A stretch of 64,000 nt of DNA from Candidatus Kapaibacterium sp. (GCA_938031175.1 CALHGZ010000004.1:131635-195634); one strand, 5' to 3'. Positions 36,163 through 45,617 are shown, counted from the first letter of the stretch. The notes: generated from the sequence alone by a model not told the origin. Made by a program: numbers and translations.

Positions 36163-36181
36163 GTTTGTTATTCCAACAAAC
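36163..36181 (+). terminator. Hairpin after the flagellar cassette
   Basis: GTTTGTT and AACAAAC form a seven-pair stem around ATTCC, 16 bases after the FlgM-like stop. No clear U tract follows, so this is a weak terminator candidate between the flagellar genes and ssb. Confidence 0.35.
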
Positions 36182-36211
36182 TTCCCCAAAAATTAAAAAA
36201 TATTAGATTAA

Positions 36212-36227
36212 AAAAAGTTAACTTTTT
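36212..36227. repeat. Perfect 16-base palindrome upstream of ssb
   Basis: AAAAAGTTAACTTTTT is self-complementary over 16 bases and centred about 78 bases before the ssb start codon. It could be a dimeric repressor site or the core of a bidirectional terminator. Palindromes of A and T runs arise easily in AT-rich DNA, so function is uncertain. Confidence 0.35.
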
Positions 36228-36297
36228 GTATTAAATAAAATTTTGTAACTTGTATTTGGATTAATGTATTAATTATAAACAGTTAAGCGAGTGTAAT

Positions 36298-36777
36298 ATG
36301 AGAATGACAAGAACTTTGAACAAAGTGATGTTAATTGGAAATGTTGGAAGAGACCCCGAATTAAAGTACACACCAAGCGGAATACCAGTATCATCGTTCC
36401 GACTTGCAACAACAGAAACTTGGAGGGATAGGGATGGCAATGTACAGGAGCATACCGAATGGCATACAATTGTTGCCTGGAGAGGATTGGCTGAGGTGAT
36501 TCATAAAATCGTTAAAAAGGGTGCAAGAGTTTATATTGAAGGGAAAATACATTCACGCACTTACGAAGATAAAAATGGTCAAAAAAAAGTTTTCTTCGAA
36601 ATTTTAGCTGACAATATGTTAATGCTTGAATATAAAAAATCAAAAACTGCTGGAACTGAACAAGATAGCGAAAATACAAGCACAATAGATTTTGAATCAG
36701 ATTTTGATGTAGATTCAGGTGAATTCGATGAGCCTGACGATTTACTGTTCAGCGATGATGAAAAAACCAATTTTTAA
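36298..36777 (+). CDS. ssb: Single-stranded DNA-binding protein
   Basis: OB-fold protein for replication and repair. It has LNKVMLIGNVGRDPELKYTPSGIPVSSFRLAT, EHTEWHTIVAWRGLAEVI and GARVYIEGKIHSRTYEDKNGQKKVFFEI. A Ser/Asp/Glu-rich linker leads to an acidic tail, but the usual DDIPF tip is replaced by an ending in DDEKTNF that keeps the final Phe and lacks the Pro. At 159 residues it is a standard bacterial form. It begins a plus-strand run to pyrE. Confidence 0.95.
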   Translation: MRMTRTLNKVMLIGNVGRDPELKYTPSGIPVSSFRLATTETWRDRDGNVQEHTEWHTIVAWRGLAEVIHKIVKKGARVYIEGKIHSRTYEDKNGQKKVFFEILADNMLMLEYKKSKTAGTEQDSENTSTIDFESDFDVDSGEFDEPDDLLFSDDEKTNF

Positions 36778-36794
36778 CACAATTTTAATTATAA

Positions 36795-37739
36795 ATGCGT
36801 TCACAAAAATCCAATGAAATCAAGGTTGGAATAGTAACATTTTTAGGAATTGCTATTTTTATCATTGGGATAACCTTAGGACGAGGTTATCATGAAGCAA
36901 TTTCCAGCCAGACTATAAAATTGAGATTTGTCAATTCTGCGGGCATTGAACAATCGGCACCAGTTGTTGTTAATGGCGTTAAACGAGGAACTGTTTTATC
37001 TGTACAAAGCGATAATGGATCTGTTCTTATTAAAGCATCAATAAATAAAATTGATGATTTAAAAGCAGATGCAACAGCACGTATTACAATTCTTGAATTG
37101 ACCGGCGGGAAAAAAATAGAAATTTTCCCAGGAAATTCTGATAAACCCTTCAATATAAATCAGGAAATTATCGGCATTACACCACCGGATTTACCTGAGT
37201 TAATTGCTATTTTCGGGAATATAAGTACTGAGGCAATAACACTCTTCCGCAAAATTGATACTCTGACGAGCAATTTAAATTTAGTCTTAAGTGAAAATAA
37301 TTTAGAAAGCCTCAGTAGGATAATAAATAATTCAGAACAAATTATATCAAATTTGAGCAGTCTTATTCGAGAAAATAATCATAATATTGAGCTTACCTTG
37401 AATAATTTAAAAATATTGAGTTCAGATTTAAAAACTATTGTATCAGAAAACAAACAAAAAGTTAATGATCTGGTAAATAAGTTTGAGGAAACAGGTGATA
37501 ATTTGAATAAGATTATTGATCAAACAAGCGAAACAATATACAAAGCTGACAGTCTCCTGATAGATTTAAAGGATATAACTGAAACTATACGTAAAGGTGA
37601 CGGTTTAGCTTCGAAGCTGATTTACGATAAACAATTTACTGCTCAATTAGATACAACTTTAAAAAATATTAACGATTTGATATACCAAATAAAAAAATAC
37701 GGAGTTAATACGAACGTAACATTTGGACGCAAGCCCTGA
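36795..37739 (+). CDS. MCE (MlaD-like) lipid-transport protein
   Basis: Membrane-anchored substrate-binding subunit of Mla-type phospholipid trafficking. An N-terminal anchor (about 10-28) is followed by an MCE domain with LRFVNSAGIEQSAPVVVNGVKRGTVLSVQ and TARITILELTGGKKIEIFPG. A long helical/coiled-coil region (about 140-290) probably forms the hexamer stalk. The MlaE and MlaF partners are not beside it. It is 18 bases after ssb and its stop codon overlaps the next start. Confidence 0.9.
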   Translation: MRSQKSNEIKVGIVTFLGIAIFIIGITLGRGYHEAISSQTIKLRFVNSAGIEQSAPVVVNGVKRGTVLSVQSDNGSVLIKASINKIDDLKADATARITILELTGGKKIEIFPGNSDKPFNINQEIIGITPPDLPELIAIFGNISTEAITLFRKIDTLTSNLNLVLSENNLESLSRIINNSEQIISNLSSLIRENNHNIELTLNNLKILSSDLKTIVSENKQKVNDLVNKFEETGDNLNKIIDQTSETIYKADSLLIDLKDITETIRKGDGLASKLIYDKQFTAQLDTTLKNINDLIYQIKKYGVNTNVTFGRKP

Positions 37740-38635
37740 TGCCCTCCATTCAAGATAATTTAATAGCACAGAAAATAAAATTAGTCTGCCCCGTTACCAA
37801 AGAGGAATTAATTTATGAAGAAGATAAACTTGTTTCTTCTAAAAGCAGAAATTCGTATCCTATTGTAAATTCAATTCCAGTTTTATTGCCTGAAGCTGCG
37901 ATTAATAATTCATATGAGATGGATTATATTGAGCATTATCAAAAAGATGCTGAATTATTTGATTATTTTGAAGAACGTATTTGCAAAGCAACTGTTGAAG
38001 ATGAAAGGCGTTTACGTGAATACATTATATCCTTAGTAAATGATTCGTCAAATGAAATAGTTTTGGATGTAGGTTCAGGGTCAGCTTGGGTAGCGGAATT
38101 TTTTTGTAAGAGAAACAAAACCGTTATTTCTTTTGATATTGCGATTAAAAACATAGAAAAAGCACTCGAAAGATTTCCTTATAAAAATCATTTTGGTTTA
38201 GTCGGCGATGCTCTTCAACCACCATTCATTGAGACAAACTTTGATACAATAATTGCTTCTGAAATCATTGAACATATTGTTGAGCCTGAATTATTTTTAA
38301 ATAGACTTTTTTCGTTATTGAAAAAAGAAGGGAAGTTAATTTTAAGTACTCCATACAATGAAGTATTGCATTATTCTCAATGCATTCACTGTGGCAAATT
38401 GACGCCAAAGAATGCTCATCTACATTCATTTGATGAGAAAAAAATGTCGGAATATGCAAAAAAAATTGGATGTAAAAAATTTAAGTTCTTTAAATCCGGT
38501 AATAAAGCTCTTTTAATTAGCCGTGCTATAACAATTTTGAGACCTTTACCTTTTCCTTTGTGGAAAATAATTGATAAAATTTTCAACTTAATTTTAGATA
38601 AACCTGCTCATTTGATAGCAGTGTTTGAAAAATAA
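37739..38635 (+). CDS. SAM-dependent methyltransferase with Trm112-like N-terminus
   Basis: The N-terminus (LVCPVTKEELIYEEDKLVS and YPIVNSIPVLLPE, about 14-55) resembles the Trm112/UPF0434 zinc-ribbon fold with only one Cys left, so metal binding is doubtful. A class I methyltransferase core follows: VLDVGSGSAWVAEFF near 107 (SAM-binding glycine loop), FDIAIKNIEKA and FDTIIASEIIEHIVEPELFL. Later CIHCGKLTPKNAHLHSFDEKKM may bind metal. The substrate is unknown; quinone, lipid and nucleic-acid methylation are all possible. It starts on the stop of the MCE gene. Confidence 0.82.
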   Translation: MPSIQDNLIAQKIKLVCPVTKEELIYEEDKLVSSKSRNSYPIVNSIPVLLPEAAINNSYEMDYIEHYQKDAELFDYFEERICKATVEDERRLREYIISLVNDSSNEIVLDVGSGSAWVAEFFCKRNKTVISFDIAIKNIEKALERFPYKNHFGLVGDALQPPFIETNFDTIIASEIIEHIVEPELFLNRLFSLLKKEGKLILSTPYNEVLHYSQCIHCGKLTPKNAHLHSFDEKKMSEYAKKIGCKKFKFFKSGNKALLISRAITILRPLPFPLWKIIDKIFNLILDKPAHLIAVFEK

Positions 38636-38680
38636 CAATGTTTGAAAAACGTTTTTCTTTAAACAATTTAGGATAAAGGA

Positions 38681-39343
38681 ATGTCATCTTTTCCAACTCC
38701 AGTTACTCAGGAAATTTTCAATTATTTAAAATCTAGTTTTGCCAGGGAAGATGATTTCTTGAGCAATCTGAAATTAGAATCAGCTTTAAATGGGATGCCT
38801 GAGATTACAATATCTGTGGACCAAGGTGCTTTTTTACGTTTTCTAATAAAAGCAATGAAGATGCAATATATTATCGAAATAGGTTCCTTAGGCGGTTACT
38901 CAGCTATAACAATGGCACAAGCACTACCAGATGAAGGTCAATTAATTGCGATTGAAATCAATTCTGACTACGTAAAGTTTATAAAAGAACAGGTAAAAAA
39001 GGCTGGTTTACAAAATAAAATAACAGTAATAAATGCAGATGCAAAATCTTATTTACCAAAATTAGATGCTAAATGCACATTTGATATGATATTTGTGGAT
39101 GCTGATAAAATGAATTATAAATATTATTTTGATAAATCCAAAGATTTGTTAAAAGTAGGAGGAATTTTTGCTGCCGATAATGGTTTAGCATTTGGTGAAA
39201 TTGTAAATGAAAAACCCTCGAGAAATCCATTTGAAGTCCGAGCTATCAAAGATTTCAATGATTATATACTCAAGCAAGAGGATTTTCATACCTGTCTACT
39301 AACAATTGGTGATGGTTTGATACTCAGTTTAAAATTGAAATGA
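38681..39343 (+). CDS. O-methyltransferase (caffeoyl-CoA O-methyltransferase-like family)
   Basis: A class I methyltransferase of the cation-dependent O-methyltransferase family. It has IIEIGSLGGYSAITMAQALP near 67 (SAM loop), IAIEINSDYVKFIKEQVKKAGL, FDMIFVDADKMNYKYYFD with the metal-binding Asp near 145, and GGIFAADNGLAFGEI. The physiological substrate in bacteria of this type is usually unknown. It overlaps the next gene by four bases (ATGA), so translation is coupled to the vWA-OmpA lipoprotein. Confidence 0.88.
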   Translation: MSSFPTPVTQEIFNYLKSSFAREDDFLSNLKLESALNGMPEITISVDQGAFLRFLIKAMKMQYIIEIGSLGGYSAITMAQALPDEGQLIAIEINSDYVKFIKEQVKKAGLQNKITVINADAKSYLPKLDAKCTFDMIFVDADKMNYKYYFDKSKDLLKVGGIFAADNGLAFGEIVNEKPSRNPFEVRAIKDFNDYILKQEDFHTCLLTIGDGLILSLKLK

Positions 39344-40791
39344 AAGGATCCAACTTTAAATTTAATATTCTGATTATATCATTATTACTTCTTTTGATAG
39401 CATTGATTTCCTGTAGTGTCAAAAGACCTAAAGGCTACGAGCTACAATCTCAAATATGGATTGAAGATTTCGAACAGGATACCACAAAAAAAATATACAT
39501 AACTAGTACCAAACCAATTGACTCTATTGATGTCAACAAGTTGTTGTTCGATATTTTCAGGATTGAAACTGACGAATATCCTGAAAATTTAAAAGTTTAT
39601 GCACGTGTGTATGATTCAGCTGGTCATTTTGTTACTAATATGGCTGACCCCTATAAAAAAGATAAGACAAGAAATTATTTTATCAATGTTACAGAATATC
39701 TTGGGAAATTTCGTAATCGCAAGAAAGCACCAATAGAGATTTTTAATGTAAGGGAATTTGGTGCTAATGACTCAATACCATACAATATAGTGCTTTCTGT
39801 TGATTATAGCGGTTCGATGGCTGGAGTTAAGGAAATTATTCAAGAAGGTATTGAAATCTTTATATCGCTTAAAATGCCTTATGATTATATTGCAATTAAC
39901 ACATTTAATCGAGATTATGATTTAAAAGTACCACTGATGAAAGAAAAAGAAAAGATTCTTCAACTTTATAGAGCAAAGAAAGACGAAGGTTTTGGCTTGT
40001 TTTCAGCTATGTATGATGCAATGATGAGTTCGATGGACATTTTAGAGCGTACTCCAGAAGTGATACCGAGAGTACTTGTTGTATTTTCTGATGGTGATGA
40101 TAACTACTCAAAAGTTGAGTTAGATTCTCTATACTCACGAGCAAAACGACTAAAGGTTAATATCTTTGCAGTAGCGTTTGGATATTCAAAAGATGATAAT
40201 TTGAGGTATATGGCTCAAAATACGGGTGGTAAATTTTATAAAGCTTATTCTAAGTCTGAATTGATAAGTATAATACGTGATATTTATATGTCTTTAAGGT
40301 ACTATTATTTTATAACTTATGTACCCCCGGAATATTGGGGCTATCACGAAGTTTTTGTAGATTTAGATGTCCCCGGAAGAATTGATACATTGACGGCTTG
40401 GGGCGAATATGGAACTGCTGATGAATTAACTGCCCCTTGGAAAAAATTGTATGATGCTTTCAAACGGCCGATTTTATTTGATTTTGATTCAGCTGTAGTT
40501 AAGAAGGAATCATTCCCAATAATTGATGAAATTGTTGATATAATGCTGACAATGCCACGACTCAAATTAGAGATTCAAGGACACACTGATAATATAGGAA
40601 CTGCTGAATATAATCAAAGACTCTCAGAAGAGAGAGCAAAAAATGTAATGAAAGCTATGATAGAAAGAGGTATTGAGCCTAGCAGATTAAGGTATCGAGG
40701 ATTTGGTTTTACTCAACCAGTGGCTTCAAATGATACACCTGAGGGACGTGCTTTGAATCGAAGAACAATGTTTGTAATTATAGCAAAATAA
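39340..40791 (+). CDS. vWA domain plus OmpA domain lipoprotein
   Basis: A lipoprotein signal (LIALISC) precedes a beta-rich region, then a von Willebrand A domain with an intact MIDAS start (DYSGS at about 155-159) and VVFSDGDDNYSKVELDSL. The C-terminal OmpA domain has FDFDSAVVKKESFPIIDEI and GHTDNIGTAEYNQRLSEERA, which binds peptidoglycan. It is an outer membrane anchor with a metal-dependent ligand-binding domain; the ligand is unknown. A second protein of the same design, without the lipobox, lies at 42760-44094. Confidence 0.85.
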   Translation: MKGSNFKFNILIISLLLLLIALISCSVKRPKGYELQSQIWIEDFEQDTTKKIYITSTKPIDSIDVNKLLFDIFRIETDEYPENLKVYARVYDSAGHFVTNMADPYKKDKTRNYFINVTEYLGKFRNRKKAPIEIFNVREFGANDSIPYNIVLSVDYSGSMAGVKEIIQEGIEIFISLKMPYDYIAINTFNRDYDLKVPLMKEKEKILQLYRAKKDEGFGLFSAMYDAMMSSMDILERTPEVIPRVLVVFSDGDDNYSKVELDSLYSRAKRLKVNIFAVAFGYSKDDNLRYMAQNTGGKFYKAYSKSELISIIRDIYMSLRYYYFITYVPPEYWGYHEVFVDLDVPGRIDTLTAWGEYGTADELTAPWKKLYDAFKRPILFDFDSAVVKKESFPIIDEIVDIMLTMPRLKLEIQGHTDNIGTAEYNQRLSEERAKNVMKAMIERGIEPSRLRYRGFGFTQPVASNDTPEGRALNRRTMFVIIAK

Positions 40792-40812
40792 TTGTTTTTA
40801 AAGGGTAATATT

Positions 40813-42207
40813 ATGAATTATAGATATTTTTTTATCATACTAATTTCGGTAACTATTTTGAATAATTTTCTAAATGCCTACGAATTGGAAATGAATAAAC
40901 ATAAAGCAGTTGTAGATTTGATTATAAGGAATTCAATAAGTGATTCTTCTGCCTGGGAACGGATGGCATATTTATGTGATATGTTTGGACACAGATTATC
41001 AGGTAGCCAAAATTTAGAGGAGGCAATTGATTGGATTAAATCTGAAATGATAAAAGATGGCTTTGTAAATGTCAGGAAAGAGCCAGTGAAGGTGACTTTT
41101 TGGCGAAGAGGTAATGAGTTTTGCGAAATGATCGAACCACGTTTTCACAAAATTCCAATAAAAGCTTATGGTGGAAGCATAGGAACACCTGCGGCTGGTA
41201 TTACCGCTCCAGTTTTAGTTGTCAGAAGTTTTGAGGAATTAGAACAGAAAAAGAATGAAGCGAAAGGGAAAATAGTTGTCTATAATCAACCTTTTATAAG
41301 TTATGGTCAATCTGTGCAATTTCGTTTCATAGGAGCTATCAAAGCAGCCGAAGTAGGTGCTGTGGCGAGTCTGTGTCGAGCTGTAAGCCCATTAAGCCAC
41401 GGACACCCACATACCGGAATGATGATTTATGCTGATACTGTTAATAAAATACCACATGCTTCAATTTCAGCCGAAGATGCAATGTTGCTCGATAGAATGC
41501 AAAAAAGAGGAATTACGCCTGTTTTAAATTTATATATGGAAGCAGAGACTTTGCCTGATGCTATTTCTCATAATTTAATAGGGGAAATTAGAGGTTCAGA
41601 ATTTCCTAATGAAATAATTGCAATCGGAGGTCATATTGATTCCTGGGATGTTGGTTCAGGTGCTCACGACGATGCTGGCGGTGTAGTTGCGGTTTGGCAG
41701 GCTGCAAAATTATTACTTAAGCTTGGTTTGAAGCCTAAACACACTATTAGACTTGTTTTTTGGACGAACGAGGAAAATGGTATAATGGGTGGTGAAAAAT
41801 ACGCTGAAAAGTATAGAAATGAGCCACATGTTTTAATGTTTGAATTTGACTCGGGTGTTTTTTCACCATCTCAGATAAGATTAACAGCTCCAGATTCAAT
41901 CAGGAAAATATATAATGAATACGAGCCTTTATTTAAATCCATAGATGAAATTTCAATAATGGGCAATGGTGGCGGAGTTGATATTTCTCCTATGATGAAG
42001 CTTGGTGTACCTGGTATGTCGTTGAATACAAATGATCAGGGGAAATACTTTTGGTATCATCATTCGGATAAAGACACGCCCGATAAAATTGACCCAAAGG
42101 ATATGAATAAATGTGTTGCTGCCATAGCTTTGGCAATCTATCTTTATGATAATATGCCGATTAAGCTACCTTCGCAATTTGAAAATCAAAGTTTTATTAG
42201 TAGATGA
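40813..42207 (+). CDS. M28-family metallopeptidase (carboxypeptidase Q-like)
   Basis: An exported di-zinc exopeptidase. A signal peptide (about 1-20, ending NAY) and a protease-associated insertion (about 90-250, with GKIVVYNQPFISYG) precede the catalytic ligands: GGHIDSWDVG (His), GAHDDAGG (bridging Asp), TNEENGIMGG (Glu pair), FEFDSG (Asp) and WYHHSDKDTPD (His). The arrangement resembles carboxypeptidase Q/PGCP. The track starts at a TTG at 40792; the ATG at 40813 with AAGGG upstream gives a normal signal. Confidence 0.92.
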   Translation: MNYRYFFIILISVTILNNFLNAYELEMNKHKAVVDLIIRNSISDSSAWERMAYLCDMFGHRLSGSQNLEEAIDWIKSEMIKDGFVNVRKEPVKVTFWRRGNEFCEMIEPRFHKIPIKAYGGSIGTPAAGITAPVLVVRSFEELEQKKNEAKGKIVVYNQPFISYGQSVQFRFIGAIKAAEVGAVASLCRAVSPLSHGHPHTGMMIYADTVNKIPHASISAEDAMLLDRMQKRGITPVLNLYMEAETLPDAISHNLIGEIRGSEFPNEIIAIGGHIDSWDVGSGAHDDAGGVVAVWQAAKLLLKLGLKPKHTIRLVFWTNEENGIMGGEKYAEKYRNEPHVLMFEFDSGVFSPSQIRLTAPDSIRKIYNEYEPLFKSIDEISIMGNGGGVDISPMMKLGVPGMSLNTNDQGKYFWYHHSDKDTPDKIDPKDMNKCVAAIALAIYLYDNMPIKLPSQFENQSFISR

Positions 42208-42222
42208 TTTTATAGTTGAAAA

Positions 42223-42753
42223 ATGAAAATGACAAGACAAGAATTAGCCAGAGAAATTATAGAAAAATCGCACCTAAAGGGGAGATTTTTGTTGCGTTCA
42301 GGAGTTTACAGCGATGAATATTTTGATAAATATAGGTTTGAAAGTGAGCCTGAATTGTTAAATGAGATCGCAGAGCATTTGATGCAAATCTTACCAGAGC
42401 AATTTGATATGTTTGCTGGATTGGAGATGGGTGGGATTCCACTTGCTACAGCTTTATCTTTAAAAACAGGGAAACCTGTAGTATTTGTTAGAAAAAAAGC
42501 TAAAGAATATGGCACTTGTAAAGTTGCTGAAGGTAAAGATGTTGAAGGCAAATTAATTATTATTGTCGAGGATGTTGTTACAAGCGGTGGACAGATTATA
42601 CTAAGTGCTCAGGATTTGATCAAAGAAGGAGCTAATATAATCTCTGCAATATGTGTTATTGATAGGGAAGCAGGAGGAAAAGAAAAATTAGCACAAAATC
42701 AAATCAAATTACATTCACTTTTCACAATGAGTGAATTAAAATCTTTTGAATAA
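42223..42753 (+). CDS. pyrE: Orotate phosphoribosyltransferase
   Basis: Pyrimidine synthesis: orotate plus PRPP to OMP. It has FLLRSGVYSDEYFDKYRFESEPELL, GLEMGGIPLATALSLKTGKPVVFVRKKAKEYG and the PRPP-binding motif IIIVEDVVTSGGQ near 108. The 176-residue length fits the short form. It starts 15 bases after the M28 gene and is convergent with the vWA-OmpA gene, six bases away. Confidence 0.93.
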   Translation: MKMTRQELAREIIEKSHLKGRFLLRSGVYSDEYFDKYRFESEPELLNEIAEHLMQILPEQFDMFAGLEMGGIPLATALSLKTGKPVVFVRKKAKEYGTCKVAEGKDVEGKLIIIVEDVVTSGGQIILSAQDLIKEGANIISAICVIDREAGGKEKLAQNQIKLHSLFTMSELKSFE

Positions 42754-42759
42754 AATTTA

Positions 42760-44094
42760 TTATCGATCGAGTATAACAATTTCAGTTCTTCGGTTTAATT
42801 GTCTGCCAAATTCACTATTATTACTAGCAATGGGTCTTCGCTTCCCATATCCAATAGTTCTGAGTCTTTCGGCTGGAATTCCTTTTTTGATAAGATAATT
42901 TTTAACGCTTTCAGCACGCATTTGAGATAATCTATCGTTTAGCTGATGCGTACCAATATTATCTGTATGTCCTTCGATAAGGAGCTTAATATTAGTTCTA
43001 TTGTTCATAAAGTCAGCAAGGATGTCGAGTGCTGGAACTTTTTCAGGTAAATCAGCTTTATTTGTTTCGAATAGTAAATTTTCTATAATTAATTTCCTAC
43101 CGAGTTCGACAATTGGAATTGTTTTACGAATAAGTTTCCCGGTTGCTTCATTAAATACGGCAATATCTATTGAATCTGGGATACTTTTATATTCGGAATT
43201 ATAGGTGATGTAATATAAATTTGTCAATTGTTGTGAAAAATTATCGAGAATTGTAGAGAATGGGTATTCGATATCAAAGTAATTACCTCGAGTCTTTCTT
43301 GAAATCAGTTTGTAATTTTCAAGTCTTGGTGGAGTTATTGAGAATACTCTTATTTCGTTATTAATTAGCAAATCGATTATGGACTCAGTTGTTTGATTAG
43401 TAACACCATCGCCGTCTTCCCCTTTTTGGTGATAGGGAGCATCGGTAATAAGTACAACGACTCTATTAGCACCTTGCCGGTATTTAATATTTAGAGCGGC
43501 TTCTTCCAGAGCTTCTAAAGCATTTTCCTTTTCATCACCACCACCTTGGGCGCGTACTCCTTCTAACCAACCTAAAAATTCGGTAACGCTTTTAGTCGGT
43601 TGATAAATTTTTTCAATATCATCGGTGAATAAAATTAAGCCGAGACGATAATCTATTCCGCGTTTTACTAAGGAATTGGTAAAGCTAGCTGTATGTCTTT
43701 GAACATAATTTATATATTTTTGCATTGAGCCTGTTATGTCTATTGCAAAAATGAAATCAACCATAATTTCTTCTGTTGTTGGAATTTTTTCAACAGAAAT
43801 TACGCTTTTAGGTATGCCTTTTTCATAGACAATAATATTTTCGGCTTTTAGAGTATCAAGCGGTTGACCAAGTTTATTATATGCTTCGACAAAAATTTTA
43901 ATAATAGGGAATTTTGATATATCAACGCTTCGGATGGTTAGTTCAATTTCCATCTGTGCCGAACGAACTTCTGCTTCTTTTAGCAATTCCTTTTTTTTGG
44001 TGTTTGTGTCTATTTGAGTGTTATCACAAATTAATTGAAAATTTAATAGCAGGTATGCAAGTGAAACTATTAGAATGGTAACTTTAAATTTCAT
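42760..44094 (-). CDS. Exported vWA plus OmpA domain protein
   Basis: An N-terminal hydrophobic signal (about 1-22) precedes a short beta-sandwich and a vWA domain with MIDAS start DITGSMQKYI near 118 and VVLITDAPYHQKGEDGDG near 215. A linker leads to the C-terminal OmpA domain with LLFETNKADLPEKVPALDIL and GHTDNIGTHQLNDRLSQMRAESV. The anchor type is unclear: LIC at the signal end is a poor lipobox. It is the last gene of the minus-strand envelope cluster, behind a likely terminator. Its relative at 39340 reads toward it, so the two are local paralogues of one design. Confidence 0.85.
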   Translation of the reverse strand: MKFKVTILIVSLAYLLLNFQLICDNTQIDTNTKKKELLKEAEVRSAQMEIELTIRSVDISKFPIIKIFVEAYNKLGQPLDTLKAENIIVYEKGIPKSVISVEKIPTTEEIMVDFIFAIDITGSMQKYINYVQRHTASFTNSLVKRGIDYRLGLILFTDDIEKIYQPTKSVTEFLGWLEGVRAQGGGDEKENALEALEEAALNIKYRQGANRVVVLITDAPYHQKGEDGDGVTNQTTESIIDLLINNEIRVFSITPPRLENYKLISRKTRGNYFDIEYPFSTILDNFSQQLTNLYYITYNSEYKSIPDSIDIAVFNEATGKLIRKTIPIVELGRKLIIENLLFETNKADLPEKVPALDILADFMNNRTNIKLLIEGHTDNIGTHQLNDRLSQMRAESVKNYLIKKGIPAERLRTIGYGKRRPIASNNSEFGRQLNRRTEIVILDR

Positions 44095-44135
44095 ATTTAG
44101 TATAAAAATTAAACTTAATAATTAATTACATAAAA

Positions 44136-44165
44136 CCCCTCTAACATTTGAAAATGTTAGGGGGG
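44136..44165 (-). terminator. Intrinsic terminator of the GldM-like/barrel operon
   Basis: CCCCT-CTAACATTT and AAATGTTAG-GGGGG pair over about 14 positions around a two-base loop. Read on the minus strand the stem is followed by TTTTATG, a short U tract, 22 bases after the barrel gene stop. It separates the barrel genes from the vWA-OmpA gene, so readthrough or a second promoter would be needed to express the latter. Confidence 0.75.
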
Positions 44166-44186
44166 ATATTTTGTCCTTAATAGCAT

Positions 44187-45617
44187 TTATATGGTCAATC
44201 TTAATACAGGCGAAACAACGAAGAAATGCTCAGATTCAAAGGGTCTGACCGATCTTAGTGGTTGAGCATATTTTGCCTCTAAATAAAACCAATTGCCGAA
44301 TAATGGTATATAAACACGTCCAAGTAGAATCTGATTTGAGTATTGCAAGCTTGCGCCAAAAGGATATGCACGTTGATTGCGGTATTCGATTTTGGCAAAT
44401 ACCCAATCTCCAAATTCATTGGGTTTATATGTATTAAGATTTATTGCATCATTTGTTAGATAAGAGATAGCTATATCAGTATTTCTAAAGTGTGCTAATT
44501 CACGTACTTCACTGTAGTTAATGCCTATATCAAATCTGAAAAAATTTTCTGGATATTTTTTATCAAGCCAATAATTATAAAACAGAGTTACCTGACCTGT
44601 TGCTCTTAAAAGAGCTGCGATTTGTGTAACTGGAAAGATTGAATTAGGGTTATCGGGATTAATTTCGACTTCATTCATATTGGGATAATATGAATATGAA
44701 GGATCATCGATCGAAAAAGTTTTTAAAGGTTGAAGGGGGATTTCTGTGTTGAAAGATATACCTGCTTCGGGTAAGATGGGTATATGGAAATCGAGACCGG
44801 CAATAAGTTTACCGCCAGGACCAGCGTTTAATTTTCGACTTTTGACCCAACTCAGCATATTGTTTTGTTCATTAATCCCACCGGTAATTCTGTATGCTCC
44901 GCCAATGTATGCGTTAATTAGGAAGGGTATCCTTGAGCGACTTTCTGGGTCATTATTGATATATAAAGGTCTTTGAAGTATGATTTTAGATTCACCGGAT
45001 GACCAAAAATGATATCCTACTTGATCAGTACCAATTTTCGAACGTATCCAGAATCCAGTTTCACCGAATTTTAGGGATTGTTCAAATAATGAAACTGTAA
45101 AAGCATGTGTTACATTGGTTGGCATTAAATAGTTTGTAATGGCGGCTGTTTGGTCATCTGATAATGGTATGTCTATTGGTATGTCTGTGTAGCAATAGTC
45201 CCTGTAAGCGTTATCTTTTTGATAACCTCGATCTCTGCCGCTGTAATATAGTTCGCCTGATAAAAATCCAATAAGTAATGCAGTCATATTGGATTCTATC
45301 TCAACTGAGTTCATCGAAGCTTTTCCGCAACTTATCATCAATATATCATAAGGGAGGTAGTCAGCTGCCCTCGGTGCGGCAAGCACTTCGATATTTTGCA
45401 TATCTAAATCTTCTTTATTATATCCAAGTGTTACAAATGTCTGGTAAATTTGGATTTGTAGGTCACGCTCACAAACTTTCCACCTTGGGAAGTATTGTTT
45501 AATTTCGGGATTTAATGTTGTTAAGGAATCGAAAATCGCTTTTTTGTCGATTGGCTGGGTATATGCTTCAAACCAGGCAAAAAATATGAGCAGTGATAAT
45601 ATCAGGTATCTTTTCAT
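44187..45617 (-). CDS. Predicted outer membrane barrel protein with periplasmic N-terminal domain (paralogue of the next gene)
   Basis: A signal peptide (about 1-21, ending TQ) precedes an N-terminal domain of about 200 residues (LTTLNPEIKQYFPRWKVCERD; VEIESNMTALLIGFLSGEL) and a C-terminal beta-rich half ending FFVVSPVLRLTI. The segment PFGASLQYSNQILLGRVYI aligns with PYGGSIQYFDEAIMANVWL of the upstream protein, so the C-terminal halves are related. No family name can be given. It is 45 bases downstream of that paralogue on the same strand and followed by a terminator. Confidence 0.6.
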   Translation of the reverse strand: MKRYLILSLLIFFAWFEAYTQPIDKKAIFDSLTTLNPEIKQYFPRWKVCERDLQIQIYQTFVTLGYNKEDLDMQNIEVLAAPRAADYLPYDILMISCGKASMNSVEIESNMTALLIGFLSGELYYSGRDRGYQKDNAYRDYCYTDIPIDIPLSDDQTAAITNYLMPTNVTHAFTVSLFEQSLKFGETGFWIRSKIGTDQVGYHFWSSGESKIILQRPLYINNDPESRSRIPFLINAYIGGAYRITGGINEQNNMLSWVKSRKLNAGPGGKLIAGLDFHIPILPEAGISFNTEIPLQPLKTFSIDDPSYSYYPNMNEVEINPDNPNSIFPVTQIAALLRATGQVTLFYNYWLDKKYPENFFRFDIGINYSEVRELAHFRNTDIAISYLTNDAINLNTYKPNEFGDWVFAKIEYRNQRAYPFGASLQYSNQILLGRVYIPLFGNWFYLEAKYAQPLRSVRPFESEHFFVVSPVLRLTI

